A stretch of DNA of 5,513 nt, from contig JAGLDW010000778.1 in assembly GCA_023145395.1 (NCBI GenBank), positions 1 to 5,513 on the forward strand, given 5' to 3'. The stretch is from Lentisphaeria bacterium. GTDB taxonomy: Bacteria > Verrucomicrobiota > Lentisphaeria > Oligosphaerales > Lenti-02. Below the pieces are notes generated by a model. That model was not told the origin of the DNA, did no database searches, and saw only the letters and a list, made by a program, of their open reading frames with translations. Of this stretch, positions 1 to 5,513 are shown one piece after another. Positions within the stretch are counted from its first letter, which is position 1. Every line of letters starts with the position of its first letter. The position numbers and the translations under genes are program-made.

Positions 1-59
1 AGGTAGTGATGGGATTGGCGACGCGGGGAGGAGCAGGGGTGCTGTATTGGTGAACGTGC
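1..59. other. Non-coding stretch downstream of the operon, possibly containing the left end
   Basis: No gene is supported here. The sequence is purine-rich at 23-39, and its AGGAGCAGGGG at 29-39 weakly mirrors the right-end sequence around 5137-5150 in inverted orientation. If the element has terminal inverted repeats, the left one should lie here or just outside the window. Confidence 0.3.
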
Positions 60-81
60 ACCGTTGATGGAACTCAACGGT
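60..81 (-). terminator. Hairpin at the operon end, possible terminator
   Basis: ACCGTTGA and TCAACGGT form a perfect 8-bp stem around a 6-nt loop. On the operon strand the structure straddles the TGA stop of the Toprim gene (74-76). No U-tract follows, so it is not a classic intrinsic terminator. It may protect the 3' end, assist Rho-dependent termination, or belong to the element's left end. Confidence 0.35.
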
Positions 82-973
82 TGGCTGCGAGGGCGTCGTT
101 CCAGTCGTGATCTGGTGGTCCCAAGCGTTGGATCGAAGGGTGGCGGGTGATCATCTGGCGACTTGCCGCGTTGCCGGGTGCGTCGTCGTCGAAGCCGCAG
201 TAGATGTGGTAGCCGCGAGCGATCAAGGGAAGAAGCCAAGGTGGATCGGGGCGAACGCCCGCGGTCGAGATGCAGATGCACGTCGAATGCAGTTGGAAGC
301 AACTGATCGCATCAATGGCCGATTCGCAGAGCACGATCTTTTGAGATCCTGGAACACCGATCCAGAAGTATCCATCGTCCTTGGACGTGCCGGGCGCCAG
401 TCCACGCCAGACTCGCGCACCGGTGCCACGCAACTCGGCGCCAATCGCACGGTTGGGTTTCCCCGCCACCATCAGGAAGACCGCATTGCCACGCTGGTCG
501 GCATACACTTTCCCTGCGTCGATCAGGGGTTCGAGAATGCTCGCCGCCACATGACGTTGCTCGGTAAGATATCGGCGGACACGTTCCAGCTTCGCGAGAT
601 TCGCTAGGGGTAGGCGGAGCCCGCGAAGTGGAGTTTGAGCGTCGCCGCAAGAAAAAGAGGAAGAAGATGCCTGCCAGCAAGCAGAGGTAGAAGACGCAGC
701 GGCACGGGCGGAACCCAGATGCTGCCGGAGCCATCGGATCGCCGTAGCGGCATCCATCTCTCCCAGGTGCATCACCAGATCGATCGCCCCGCCACCCCCT
801 TCGTTGCGATACCAGTTGTAGAACTTGGCGCCCGTTACCGAAAGAGGACCACGCTCGGTGCGCCATTGAGCCCGGTCGCGCCGATCCCGTTCCGCGCCCC
901 AATGCGTTAACACGGTCTCCAACGGGATCGAGCGGACGGCGTCGGCTTGTCGGCGGAAGTTGCGAAGCGTCAT
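74..973 (-). CDS. DUF3991/Toprim-domain primase-like protein
   Basis: This 299-aa protein resembles the DUF3991 plus Toprim proteins of mobile elements, which are distant relatives of DnaG-type primases. Residues about 15-86 resemble the N-terminal domain of that group (IPLETVLTHWGAERD, then SVTGAKFYNW and GGGGAIDLVMHL) but lack the cysteines of a CHC2 zinc finger. Residues 90-112 form a Ser/Ala-rich linker. The C-terminal Toprim-like domain has the expected acidic residues: E217 in LCESAIDAISC and D262/D264 in GFDDDAPGN. A late WND motif lies at 291-293. The ATG at 973 lies 6 bp after the istB stop with no clear Shine-Dalgarno, so translation is probably coupled to istB. It is the last gene of the operon and its TGA falls inside a hairpin. 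Family assignment is fairly secure. Primase or any other activity, and its role in transposition, are inference. Confidence 0.85.
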   Translation of the reverse strand: MTLRNFRRQADAVRSIPLETVLTHWGAERDRRDRAQWRTERGPLSVTGAKFYNWYRNEGGGGAIDLVMHLGEMDAATAIRWLRQHLGSARAAASSTSACWQASSSSFSCGDAQTPLRGLRLPLANLAKLERVRRYLTEQRHVAASILEPLIDAGKVYADQRGNAVFLMVAGKPNRAIGAELRGTGARVWRGLAPGTSKDDGYFWIGVPGSQKIVLCESAIDAISCFQLHSTCICISTAGVRPDPPWLLPLIARGYHIYCGFDDDAPGNAASRQMITRHPSIQRLGPPDHDWNDALAANR

Positions 974-979
974 GGCACG

Positions 980-1747
980 CTACGGGTCGAGCTTGTCGCG
1001 CAGGCTTTTGCAGTTCTTCATGTTGGTGACATGCGAGTTCTCGGTCAGTCGATCGAGCAAGGCGGCCGTCAGTTGCCCGTTGTGCAGAAACGTTCCCCAT
1101 TCGGCGAAGCCCAAGTTGGACGTAATGATTGTCGTTTTCTTCTTGTGCCGCTTGTGCATCAGCGTAAAGAACTGTCCCACCTGCGCCGGTTCCACTTCGA
1201 CGTAGCCCACTTCGTCAATCACCAGACAGTCGTAAGAGAGATATCGCTTGAGCACCTTTCCCTCGCTGCGGTCGGCCAGCGATTGGAAGAGTTCCTGGAG
1301 CAACTCGGGAAACGTCACGAAGTAGCCCCGATGGCCGCGATCGATCGCTTGCAGCAGGAAGGCCGTGGCCAACCCGGTCTTGCCGCACCCGGTGGGCCCC
1401 AGCCAGACCATGTTGCGTTGCTTGGTCATATAGTCGAAGCTGTCGTAATACGACAGGATCTTCTTGCGGTCGAGTTTCGGCTGCCGCGAGAAGGGGAAGG
1501 TCTCCATCTCCAGCATCTCGGGAATGTTCGCACGCTGCCGCCGCAACAGGCGGGCGTTTTCACACTTCGCTCGGTATTCTTCCTCCAGGACGTACTTCAA
1601 GAGTCGCTCGGCCGAGTAACGCCCTTGCCGGGCGGTCGCCAAGTACTTGTCCCAATGCGATAGCAGTTTCCCCAAGCGAAGATACTTCAGCATGATGGCG
1701 AATTCTTCGTCCATGCCCCCGTTTGGTTTACTGGGATCGGTCGTCAT
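980..1747 (-). CDS. istB: IS21-family helper ATPase IstB (DnaC-like AAA+)
   Basis: This 255-aa protein has the usual IstB length and layout. IstB proteins are DnaC-related AAA+ ATPases that bind DNA, select the target and activate the IstA transposase. An N-terminal helical region (about 12-80) precedes the ATPase core, with Walker A GPTGCGKT at 117-124, Walker B LVIDEVGY at 175-182 with D178/E179, a sensor-type TIITSN at 206-211, and a possible arginine finger in LLDRLTEN near R233. I chose the ATG at 1747 because AAGGAGA (complement of 1754-1760) lies 7 nt upstream. Another in-frame ATG at 1783 would only add a Lys/Arg-rich leader lying deeper in istA. The start overlaps the istA end by 20 bp, as is common for istA/istB pairs. 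It ends with TAG, 6 bp before the Toprim gene. All key ATPase motifs are intact, so it is probably functional. Confidence 0.95.
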   Translation of the reverse strand: MTTDPSKPNGGMDEEFAIMLKYLRLGKLLSHWDKYLATARQGRYSAERLLKYVLEEEYRAKCENARLLRRQRANIPEMLEMETFPFSRQPKLDRKKILSYYDSFDYMTKQRNMVWLGPTGCGKTGLATAFLLQAIDRGHRGYFVTFPELLQELFQSLADRSEGKVLKRYLSYDCLVIDEVGYVEVEPAQVGQFFTLMHKRHKKKTTIITSNLGFAEWGTFLHNGQLTAALLDRLTENSHVTNMKNCKSLRDKLDP

Positions 1748-3251
1748 CTTCGTTCTCCTTTTCTTCTTCGAACAACTGGTCATAAACAGAGAGATCGGGT
1801 TCCTCGGTCAGGCAGCCTTCCTGGTAAGCGGGTCGCTGCTGAAAGTCTTCATCCACGTCCGCTCGGGGAAGAACGTCTTCTTCTTGACTCATACACAGCC
1901 AGGCGATGCGCCGCACGGTGGCCAAGTCCACAATGCGATAACGCAGTGCTCGCTGGGCCGTTTTGACAAACACGCTGCAAGTCACTTTGCGGCTGAAGGC
2001 GAACAGTTCCCGGGTGAACCGATGACGCTGAACACCGGGAGCCTTCAGTACGAAGTCCAGATAGGCTGCCACTTCGCTTCCCATGGCACGAAGGCGTTGT
2101 TCCTCGTGCTTGGCATCGCGGCGGCGTTTCTTGGGTTGATGGCGTGGTTCGGGTTGGCCGGGAGGACTGTAGTGTTGTCCGCGCACCCCGTCCGGCGGCA
2201 ACGGGTACTCGCCCAGACAGGTATGCTGCTGAAAGATTTTCAAGTGGTCCGCGTACTGCAGCACCTTCACGTCGTCGCGGCGACTGCCGGGGACCCAGTA
2301 GTAGTTGGCCCCGAAGGCGAGATAGCCATACTGGTCGGTGCCTCGTTGGCGCGTCTGATAGGGAGCGGGAAGATATTGTGGCAGCTGGTGCAGATAGCGG
2401 CGCTCGTGCTCGAAGGCTTTCGCCGGAATCAGGTGTGTCTTGGCCTGAGGCCGATGCTCCATGCGCTCGGTGGCCCACTCGCGTGCCTGCGCATTGAGGT
2501 CTTCCAGAGAGTCGAAAATCCGTCCGGGGAGGAAGTTCGTTTCGACCGTCCAGAAACTCCTTTCGTTGCCAGCTTTTCGATTGGGATGATTGATCGCATG
2601 GCAGGCGAACTGAAAACCGTAACGCCGGGAGAAGGCATTCATCTCGGGAACGATTACCGCTTGCCCACCCGCGCCACGCAGACGAGCCAGATTCGTGTTG
2701 TCGATGATGCATCGCTTGGCCGAGTAGCCCCAGAACATCAACGCCTCATGCAGAAAGCACTTCATCACGAACCGATTGAACACGTGGTACAACTTCAAGT
2801 ACCGCCGCTTTGAATAACGCAGGTAGAGTAGGCTGGCGATCAGCTTCGTCCGCCGCCCGGAAAGCTTCACCTGATAGATCGTGGTGTCATGCTGCATCTC
2901 GGCGCCCGGCTCATCGGGCACGCGGTCGCAGCGAACCGGTTGGTTGCGGCCGAATCCCAAGTTGCTCAGCATGCGGGTGAGCGTGGAATAGGCGACTTGG
3001 ATCTGTTCTTCCTCGATCAGCTTCTCGTGGATTCGCTGAAGCCAACCGTCGCACTCGTGGTAAAGACGCTCGAGCAGTTCGGGATCGATCTGAATTTTAT
3101 CCTTCCGCTCTTTCCGGGTGATCTTTCCCTGATGGCGGACAATGGTCCGCACCGCATTGCGGCTGACGTGCAAGCGGCGGCTGATCTCCCGCAGGGACAT
3201 CCCTTCAGTGTGCAATTGGAAAATGGCATTACGCATGTCCGGATCGATCAT
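1728..3251 (-). CDS. istA: IS21-family DDE transposase IstA
   Basis: This 507-aa protein has the length and order of an IstA transposase, which cuts and joins the element ends. Residues about 17-40 form a helix-turn-helix (MSLREISRRLHVSRNAVRTI). The RNase H-like catalytic core follows with D122 (MQHDTT), D184 (CIIDNTN) and E230 (KAGNERSF), a plausible DDE triad. The motif around the first Asp, HDTT, departs from the VDWG-like sequence of many IstA proteins. A beta-rich region at about 305-350 (YGYLAFGANYYWVPG) matches the usual post-catalytic domain. The last 15 residues are strongly acidic, and this stretch also encodes the istB Shine-Dalgarno. The ATG at 3251 follows GGAGGAG (complement of 3256-3262) at 4 nt and overlaps the end of the ParB-like gene by 23 bp. 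No frameshift is seen. The family call is secure. The catalytic residues were assigned by eye. Confidence 0.93.
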   Translation of the reverse strand: MIDPDMRNAIFQLHTEGMSLREISRRLHVSRNAVRTIVRHQGKITRKERKDKIQIDPELLERLYHECDGWLQRIHEKLIEEEQIQVAYSTLTRMLSNLGFGRNQPVRCDRVPDEPGAEMQHDTTIYQVKLSGRRTKLIASLLYLRYSKRRYLKLYHVFNRFVMKCFLHEALMFWGYSAKRCIIDNTNLARLRGAGGQAVIVPEMNAFSRRYGFQFACHAINHPNRKAGNERSFWTVETNFLPGRIFDSLEDLNAQAREWATERMEHRPQAKTHLIPAKAFEHERRYLHQLPQYLPAPYQTRQRGTDQYGYLAFGANYYWVPGSRRDDVKVLQYADHLKIFQQHTCLGEYPLPPDGVRGQHYSPPGQPEPRHQPKKRRRDAKHEEQRLRAMGSEVAAYLDFVLKAPGVQRHRFTRELFAFSRKVTCSVFVKTAQRALRYRIVDLATVRRIAWLCMSQEEDVLPRADVDEDFQQRPAYQEGCLTEEPDLSVYDQLFEEEKENEDDDRSQ

Positions 3252-4128
3252 GAAACTCCTCCATCTTTTTGAAGAACAATTCCCGCCGGCTGAGCAAGCT
3301 GGCGACTAACAGATTGGCTTGGGCGTGGAAGGCACGCGTTTGCAGACGCGGATCGTCACAACGGGTCATCACGTGTTGCACGGACTTCAGCAGCCGTTCC
3401 AGCTCTCGCAGCAAGGCGAGTTCGACGTCGTTACAACCCTCGGGGTCCTCGGGGACTGTCTGCATCTGCTGGAGCGACCACTTCCACTTCCCCTCGCCGA
3501 TCGCCTGACGCAGCGAGCTCGGCCCGCGAAAGTATCCATGGGCCAGCAGTTCGATCTCCCGCACACTCAGACGCTGGCCAGCGACGGCTTGGACGAACCG
3601 CTCGATTTCGTCCTGCCCGACACCGTTCATGCGCATGAACGGCCGTAGCGTGACCATGTACGAGTAGGCGGGAAAGCCGCCGCGAAACAGGACCTCTTGC
3701 ACCCGCTGGCTCATTTCTTTCAGCAGGCTGCGGCGCATGCTCACCCAGCCCTTGCTGCGCGACAACATCTCGGCGACGTCGGCGTTGCTCATATCGTGCA
3801 TCGTCACCAGTTCGACCACGAACCTGGCTTGTTCGAGAATGCTGAGCGTGCTTTGCTTGGCTACACGCATCAACCTGACGATGCCCATCGCTTCCTCTTC
3901 GCCCAAGGAAACATAAGGCACACACTCGATGCCGAGCTTTGCAGCGCAGCGGTAACGCTTGAAGCCGTCCAGCAGCAAACGTCCTTGCGGCGTATCGACC
4001 CCCGCCAGCGGTTGCTCAATGTCACGCTCGGCGATCGACGCCAGTAAGCGCGCTTCGACAGCCTCATTCCGCAATCGGTAACTCTGAAAGCGGAGATCCA
4101 AGCTCGTTCGTTCCACGGTTTCGCTCAT
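3229..4128 (-). CDS. ParB-like DNA-binding protein (ParB N-terminal domain plus HTH)
   Basis: This 299-aa protein has a ParB/Srx-type N-terminal domain. ParB-family proteins bind DNA sites and many use CTP to slide or spread. DGFKRYRCAAKLGIECVPYV at residues 54-73 matches the ParB box GxRRxxAA...VPV pattern, which contributes to nucleotide binding. A KorB/ParB-like helix-turn-helix follows at about 113-139 (MSNADVAEMLSRSKGWVSMR). The C-terminal half (about 150-299) is helical-looking and of no family I recognise. There is no ParA partner in the window. The gene starts 10 bp after the zinc-ribbon gene, with AAGGG (complement of 4136-4140) 7 nt before the ATG, and overlaps istA by 23 bp, so it belongs to the transposon operon. 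It could autoregulate the operon, bind the element ends, or guide IstB. The domain call is confident, the role is unknown. Confidence 0.85.
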   Translation of the reverse strand: MSETVERTSLDLRFQSYRLRNEAVEARLLASIAERDIEQPLAGVDTPQGRLLLDGFKRYRCAAKLGIECVPYVSLGEEEAMGIVRLMRVAKQSTLSILEQARFVVELVTMHDMSNADVAEMLSRSKGWVSMRRSLLKEMSQRVQEVLFRGGFPAYSYMVTLRPFMRMNGVGQDEIERFVQAVAGQRLSVREIELLAHGYFRGPSSLRQAIGEGKWKWSLQQMQTVPEDPEGCNDVELALLRELERLLKSVQHVMTRCDDPRLQTRAFHAQANLLVASLLSRRELFFKKMEEFHDRSGHA

Positions 4129-4138
4129 CGGGCGGCCC

Positions 4139-4917
4139 TTACGGCGGGTGTTGGTTCAGATAACGCAGAACATACTCGCGTCGAGCCTGACTGCCGATGC
4201 TGCGTTGTCTCATTCTTTTTCGCAGCGCGGCGACGAGTTCATCGCGGCCGATTGTTCTGCCTTCGATGATGCTCGCGACCATCACCACATACGGCAGGAT
4301 GCGTGAATTCAACAGAGTTGATTCGTCGAGAAGCAGACCTTCCAACGGTAACGCCGTGTTTTCTGACGGGGACGCGTTCTCGCACGACGCTTCCGGAATC
4401 GTGTGAGGCGCCGCGGACTCGCTCACCGATTCCGCCCCGGAGAAGATCACGCTGGTGGTGTTGGAAGGTTTTTCCGAGGCGGGTTGCCCAGCAGGAGATG
4501 GCGGCGCGTCGACATCGCCAGGAGAAGGGGTTTCGTGGTCATCTCCAAACTGGCTGCGTTTGCCGTTGAGACGCTCCTTGTTCTTTCTGCCCTTGGGCGT
4601 TTGATAGTGCCTTCTGCTCCGCTTATTGGCGAGTTGGCGACGATTGCACTGCCGGCAGCCGAACGGGCAGTGGAGATTCTGCCGGCCCGCGTTACGAGGA
4701 TGAGTAAAGAAGCGAATCCCGCAGTGGCAGCAGTGTACCGCGCAGTCTTGCAAATCAGGACGATCGCGCAAGACGGCATCCAGCGTGAGTTGATACTGAC
4801 GAACAAGCGGATGAGCGCGGTCGGCTTGGTGCCAATCCTCGCGAAAAGCAAAAACTTCCGTGACAGCTACAGCAAAAGCGCCAGATTCTCGGTTAAGATA
4901 TCGATAGTTTTGAGCAT
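4139..4917 (-). CDS. Zinc-ribbon protein of unknown function, probable frameshift at its start
   Basis: First gene of the operon; I do not recognise a named family. The open frame runs from 4930 to the TAA at 4139 but has no ATG, GTG or TTG before a TTG at 4771. The 53 codons upstream of that TTG look coding (for example NYRYLNRESGAFAVAV and FREDWHQADRAHPLVRQYQ). An ATG at 4917 with AGGA 7 nt upstream is one base out of frame. One extra A after its second codon would give MLKNYRYLNRESG and a protein of about 259 aa. Numbered from the TTG, a zinc ribbon has C14/C17 (CCHC) and C35/C39 (CPFGC), followed by a Lys/Arg-rich stretch at 43-73, suggesting nucleic-acid binding. A Ser/Pro-rich linker spans about 78-140, and a helical C-terminal domain 145-207. 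It may be a DNA-binding accessory. As sequenced, it is either translated only from the TTG, rescued by slippage, or inactive. Confidence 0.7.
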
Positions 4918-5130
4918 GTCCTCGTCCTACTCACTCGACGCCAAAACATCGAGGGGAAGGGCGAGGATTTTTCATGCCTGAGCAACAAAGACAGCACAAC
5001 TGATTCGCGCAATCGATCCTCGCGCCACCACCCAGCCAACCTTCTTCTCTTGCTTAACCAACCTACCTTCGCCACACGTCCCTTAATGCGCTACTTGGAA
5101 AGAAAAACCGAGACGCTGACAGCGCTATGA
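4918..5130 (-). promoter_or_regulatory. Leader region of the transposon operon
   Basis: About 200 bases without a convincing gene lie upstream of the operon, so the minus-strand promoter should be here. I see no strong -35/-10 pair. Weak elements include TTGTGC (complement of about 4994-4999) with a poor -10. The stretch holds spaced direct repeats (CCAACCT at 5036-5042 and 5058-5064), TCGCGC at 5005-5010 and 5020-5025, and GATT-N5-AATC at 5002-5014. Any of these could be operator or transposase sites. The ribosome site AGGA (complement of 4925-4928) precedes the ATG at 4917. Confidence 0.4.
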
Positions 5131-5162
5131 AAAGGTGCCCCTACTTCTTCTTTTCCAAGTAG
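5091..5162. repeat. Inverted repeat with CTACTT hexamers, probable right-end region of the element
   Basis: CTACTTGGAAA at 5091-5101 is repeated as a perfect 11-bp inverted copy at 5152-5162, separated by 50 bp. A third CTACTT at 5141-5146 forms a smaller inverted pair with AAGTAG at 5157-5162. IS21-family ends often carry several short transposase-binding repeats, so this cluster between the operon and the flanking coding frame is a reasonable candidate for the right end. The exact terminus and target duplication cannot be fixed from this copy alone. Confidence 0.5.
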
Positions 5163-5454
5163 TGGGTCGATATACCTGAGCAAGCCTGGGTCAATTCAAC
5201 TGAGCGACATTAAGCAATACACGGGCCTTGACAGACTGAGCACTTATGTACTGTCGGACATGAAGGATGACCCCGAACTGGCGGCAGTATTCGAGGATTG
5301 TGGCTGTGCGCATTTGTTCAGCATGACCGAAGAGGAAGTAACTGATCGACAACTGCGTGGATCAGCAGCAGACGTGCGAAAGTATTTGGGTGATCGCCTT
5401 GATCGAGCGGTTACGCAGATTCGGCAAAGAACGGCTGGGGTTCGCAATGAGTGA
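5131..5454 (+). pseudogene. Possible 3' fragment of an interrupted host gene, function unknown
   Basis: A plus-strand frame is open from just after a TGA at 5128 to the TGA at 5452. Its only standard start is the ATG at 5260, which has no Shine-Dalgarno and would give 64 aa. The codons before that ATG already look protein-like (IYLSKPGSIQLSDIKQYTG, then LDRLSTYVLSD), so the coding region seems to be missing its 5' part. The translated end is helical and charged (AADVRKYLGDRLDRAVTQI). I recognise no domain. It lies directly beside the candidate right end and is on the opposite strand to the operon, consistent with a gene cut by the insertion. Alternatively, it is a short intact hypothetical gene starting at 5260. 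Confidence 0.5.
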
Positions 5455-5513
5455 GCTTTCGTTGGTTCGGCCCAGTGCTAGATGGTGGCGAACGATTCCA
5501 CTGTCAGCAATAG
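5447..5513 (+). CDS. Start of a downstream gene, cut by the window end
   Basis: An ATG at 5447 overlaps the stop of the preceding frame by 8 bp and stays open for 22 codons to the window end (begins MSELSLVRPSARWWRTIPL). The overlap suggests it belonged to the same transcription unit as the truncated frame before it. Only a weak GGGG precedes the start. The product is too short to identify. Confidence 0.4.
   Translation, partial: MSELSLVRPSARWWRTIPLSAI

Noticed and set aside
312..1100. Minus-strand open frame overlapping the Toprim gene and the istB end
   Set aside because: It has an Arg/Pro/Ser-rich shadow composition, while the competing frame carries the Toprim motifs.
947..1663. Long plus-strand open frame opposite istB
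   Set aside because: It is antisense to istB, which has intact Walker motifs, so this is a mirror-frame artefact.
1748..1783. Upstream ATG at 1783 as the istB start
   Set aside because: The ATG at 1747 has a strong Shine-Dalgarno at the right distance, and the extra 12 residues are a low-complexity Lys/Arg stretch antiphase to the acidic istA tail.
1647..2813. Long plus-strand open frame opposite istA
   Set aside because: It lies antisense to istA, whose transposase motifs are clear. Its translation is a biased shadow with no recognisable domain.
74..4930. Tn7-like or CRISPR-associated transposon
   Set aside because: There are no tnsA/B/C/Q-like or cas genes and no CRISPR repeats. The transposase and ATPase fit IstA/IstB.
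4893..5075. Short minus-strand frame in the leader (60 aa)
   Set aside because: It is Arg/Ser-rich with no Shine-Dalgarno or motif, in a region better explained as promoter and element end.
5228..5250. Perfect TTGACA -35 hexamer followed by TATGTA
   Set aside because: The spacing is only 11 bp and the position 17 bp downstream is not -10-like. The hexamer lies in the coding frame as part of Leu-Asp-Arg codons.
1..5513. tRNA, rRNA or riboswitch
   Set aside because: The non-coding stretches are short and show no cloverleaf, rRNA or recognisable aptamer sequence.

Overview
The window looks like one compact IS21-family-type mobile element with three unusual passenger genes, inserted in bacterial chromosomal DNA. 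Moderately GC-rich codon use and the style of the IstA/IstB, Toprim and zinc-ribbon proteins suggest an environmental bacterium. Planctomycetes are my best guess, from general recall of similar clusters and not from any search.

Almost everything from 4930 down to 74 is a single five-gene minus-strand operon. In transcription order it holds a small zinc-ribbon protein of unknown function (4917-4139), a ParB-like protein with a ParB box and a helix-turn-helix (4128-3229), the IstA-type DDE transposase (3251-1728), the IstB-type AAA+ helper ATPase (1747-980), and a DUF3991/Toprim primase-like protein (973-74). Genes are 10 bp apart, overlap by 23 bp, overlap by 20 bp, and are 6 bp apart, which implies co-transcription and translational coupling. 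The istA/istB pair is the expected IS21 core. A ParB-like protein and a Toprim protein in the same transcript are not part of the classic IS21 plan, so this may be a poorly described accessory-gene-bearing branch.

The zinc-ribbon gene appears to have lost its start. The conserved-looking reading frame runs back to 4930 without a standard start upstream of a TTG at 4771. A well-placed ATG with a Shine-Dalgarno at 4917 is one base out of frame, and a fifth base in the 4-nt homopolymer at 4908-4911 would join the two.

The segment 4931-5170 is non-coding. It should hold the operon promoter and the right end of the element, and contains an 11-bp inverted repeat, CTACTT repeats and spaced CCAACCT direct repeats. 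The first 73 bases should hold or approach the left end. From about 5131/5155 to 5454 a plus-strand frame without a good start looks like the 3' part of an interrupted host gene. The start of a further gene overlaps its end and runs off the window.

Inference: IstA with IstB would move the element. The ParB-like, zinc-ribbon and Toprim proteins would be DNA-binding or replication-linked accessories affecting regulation, target choice or repair of the insertion.
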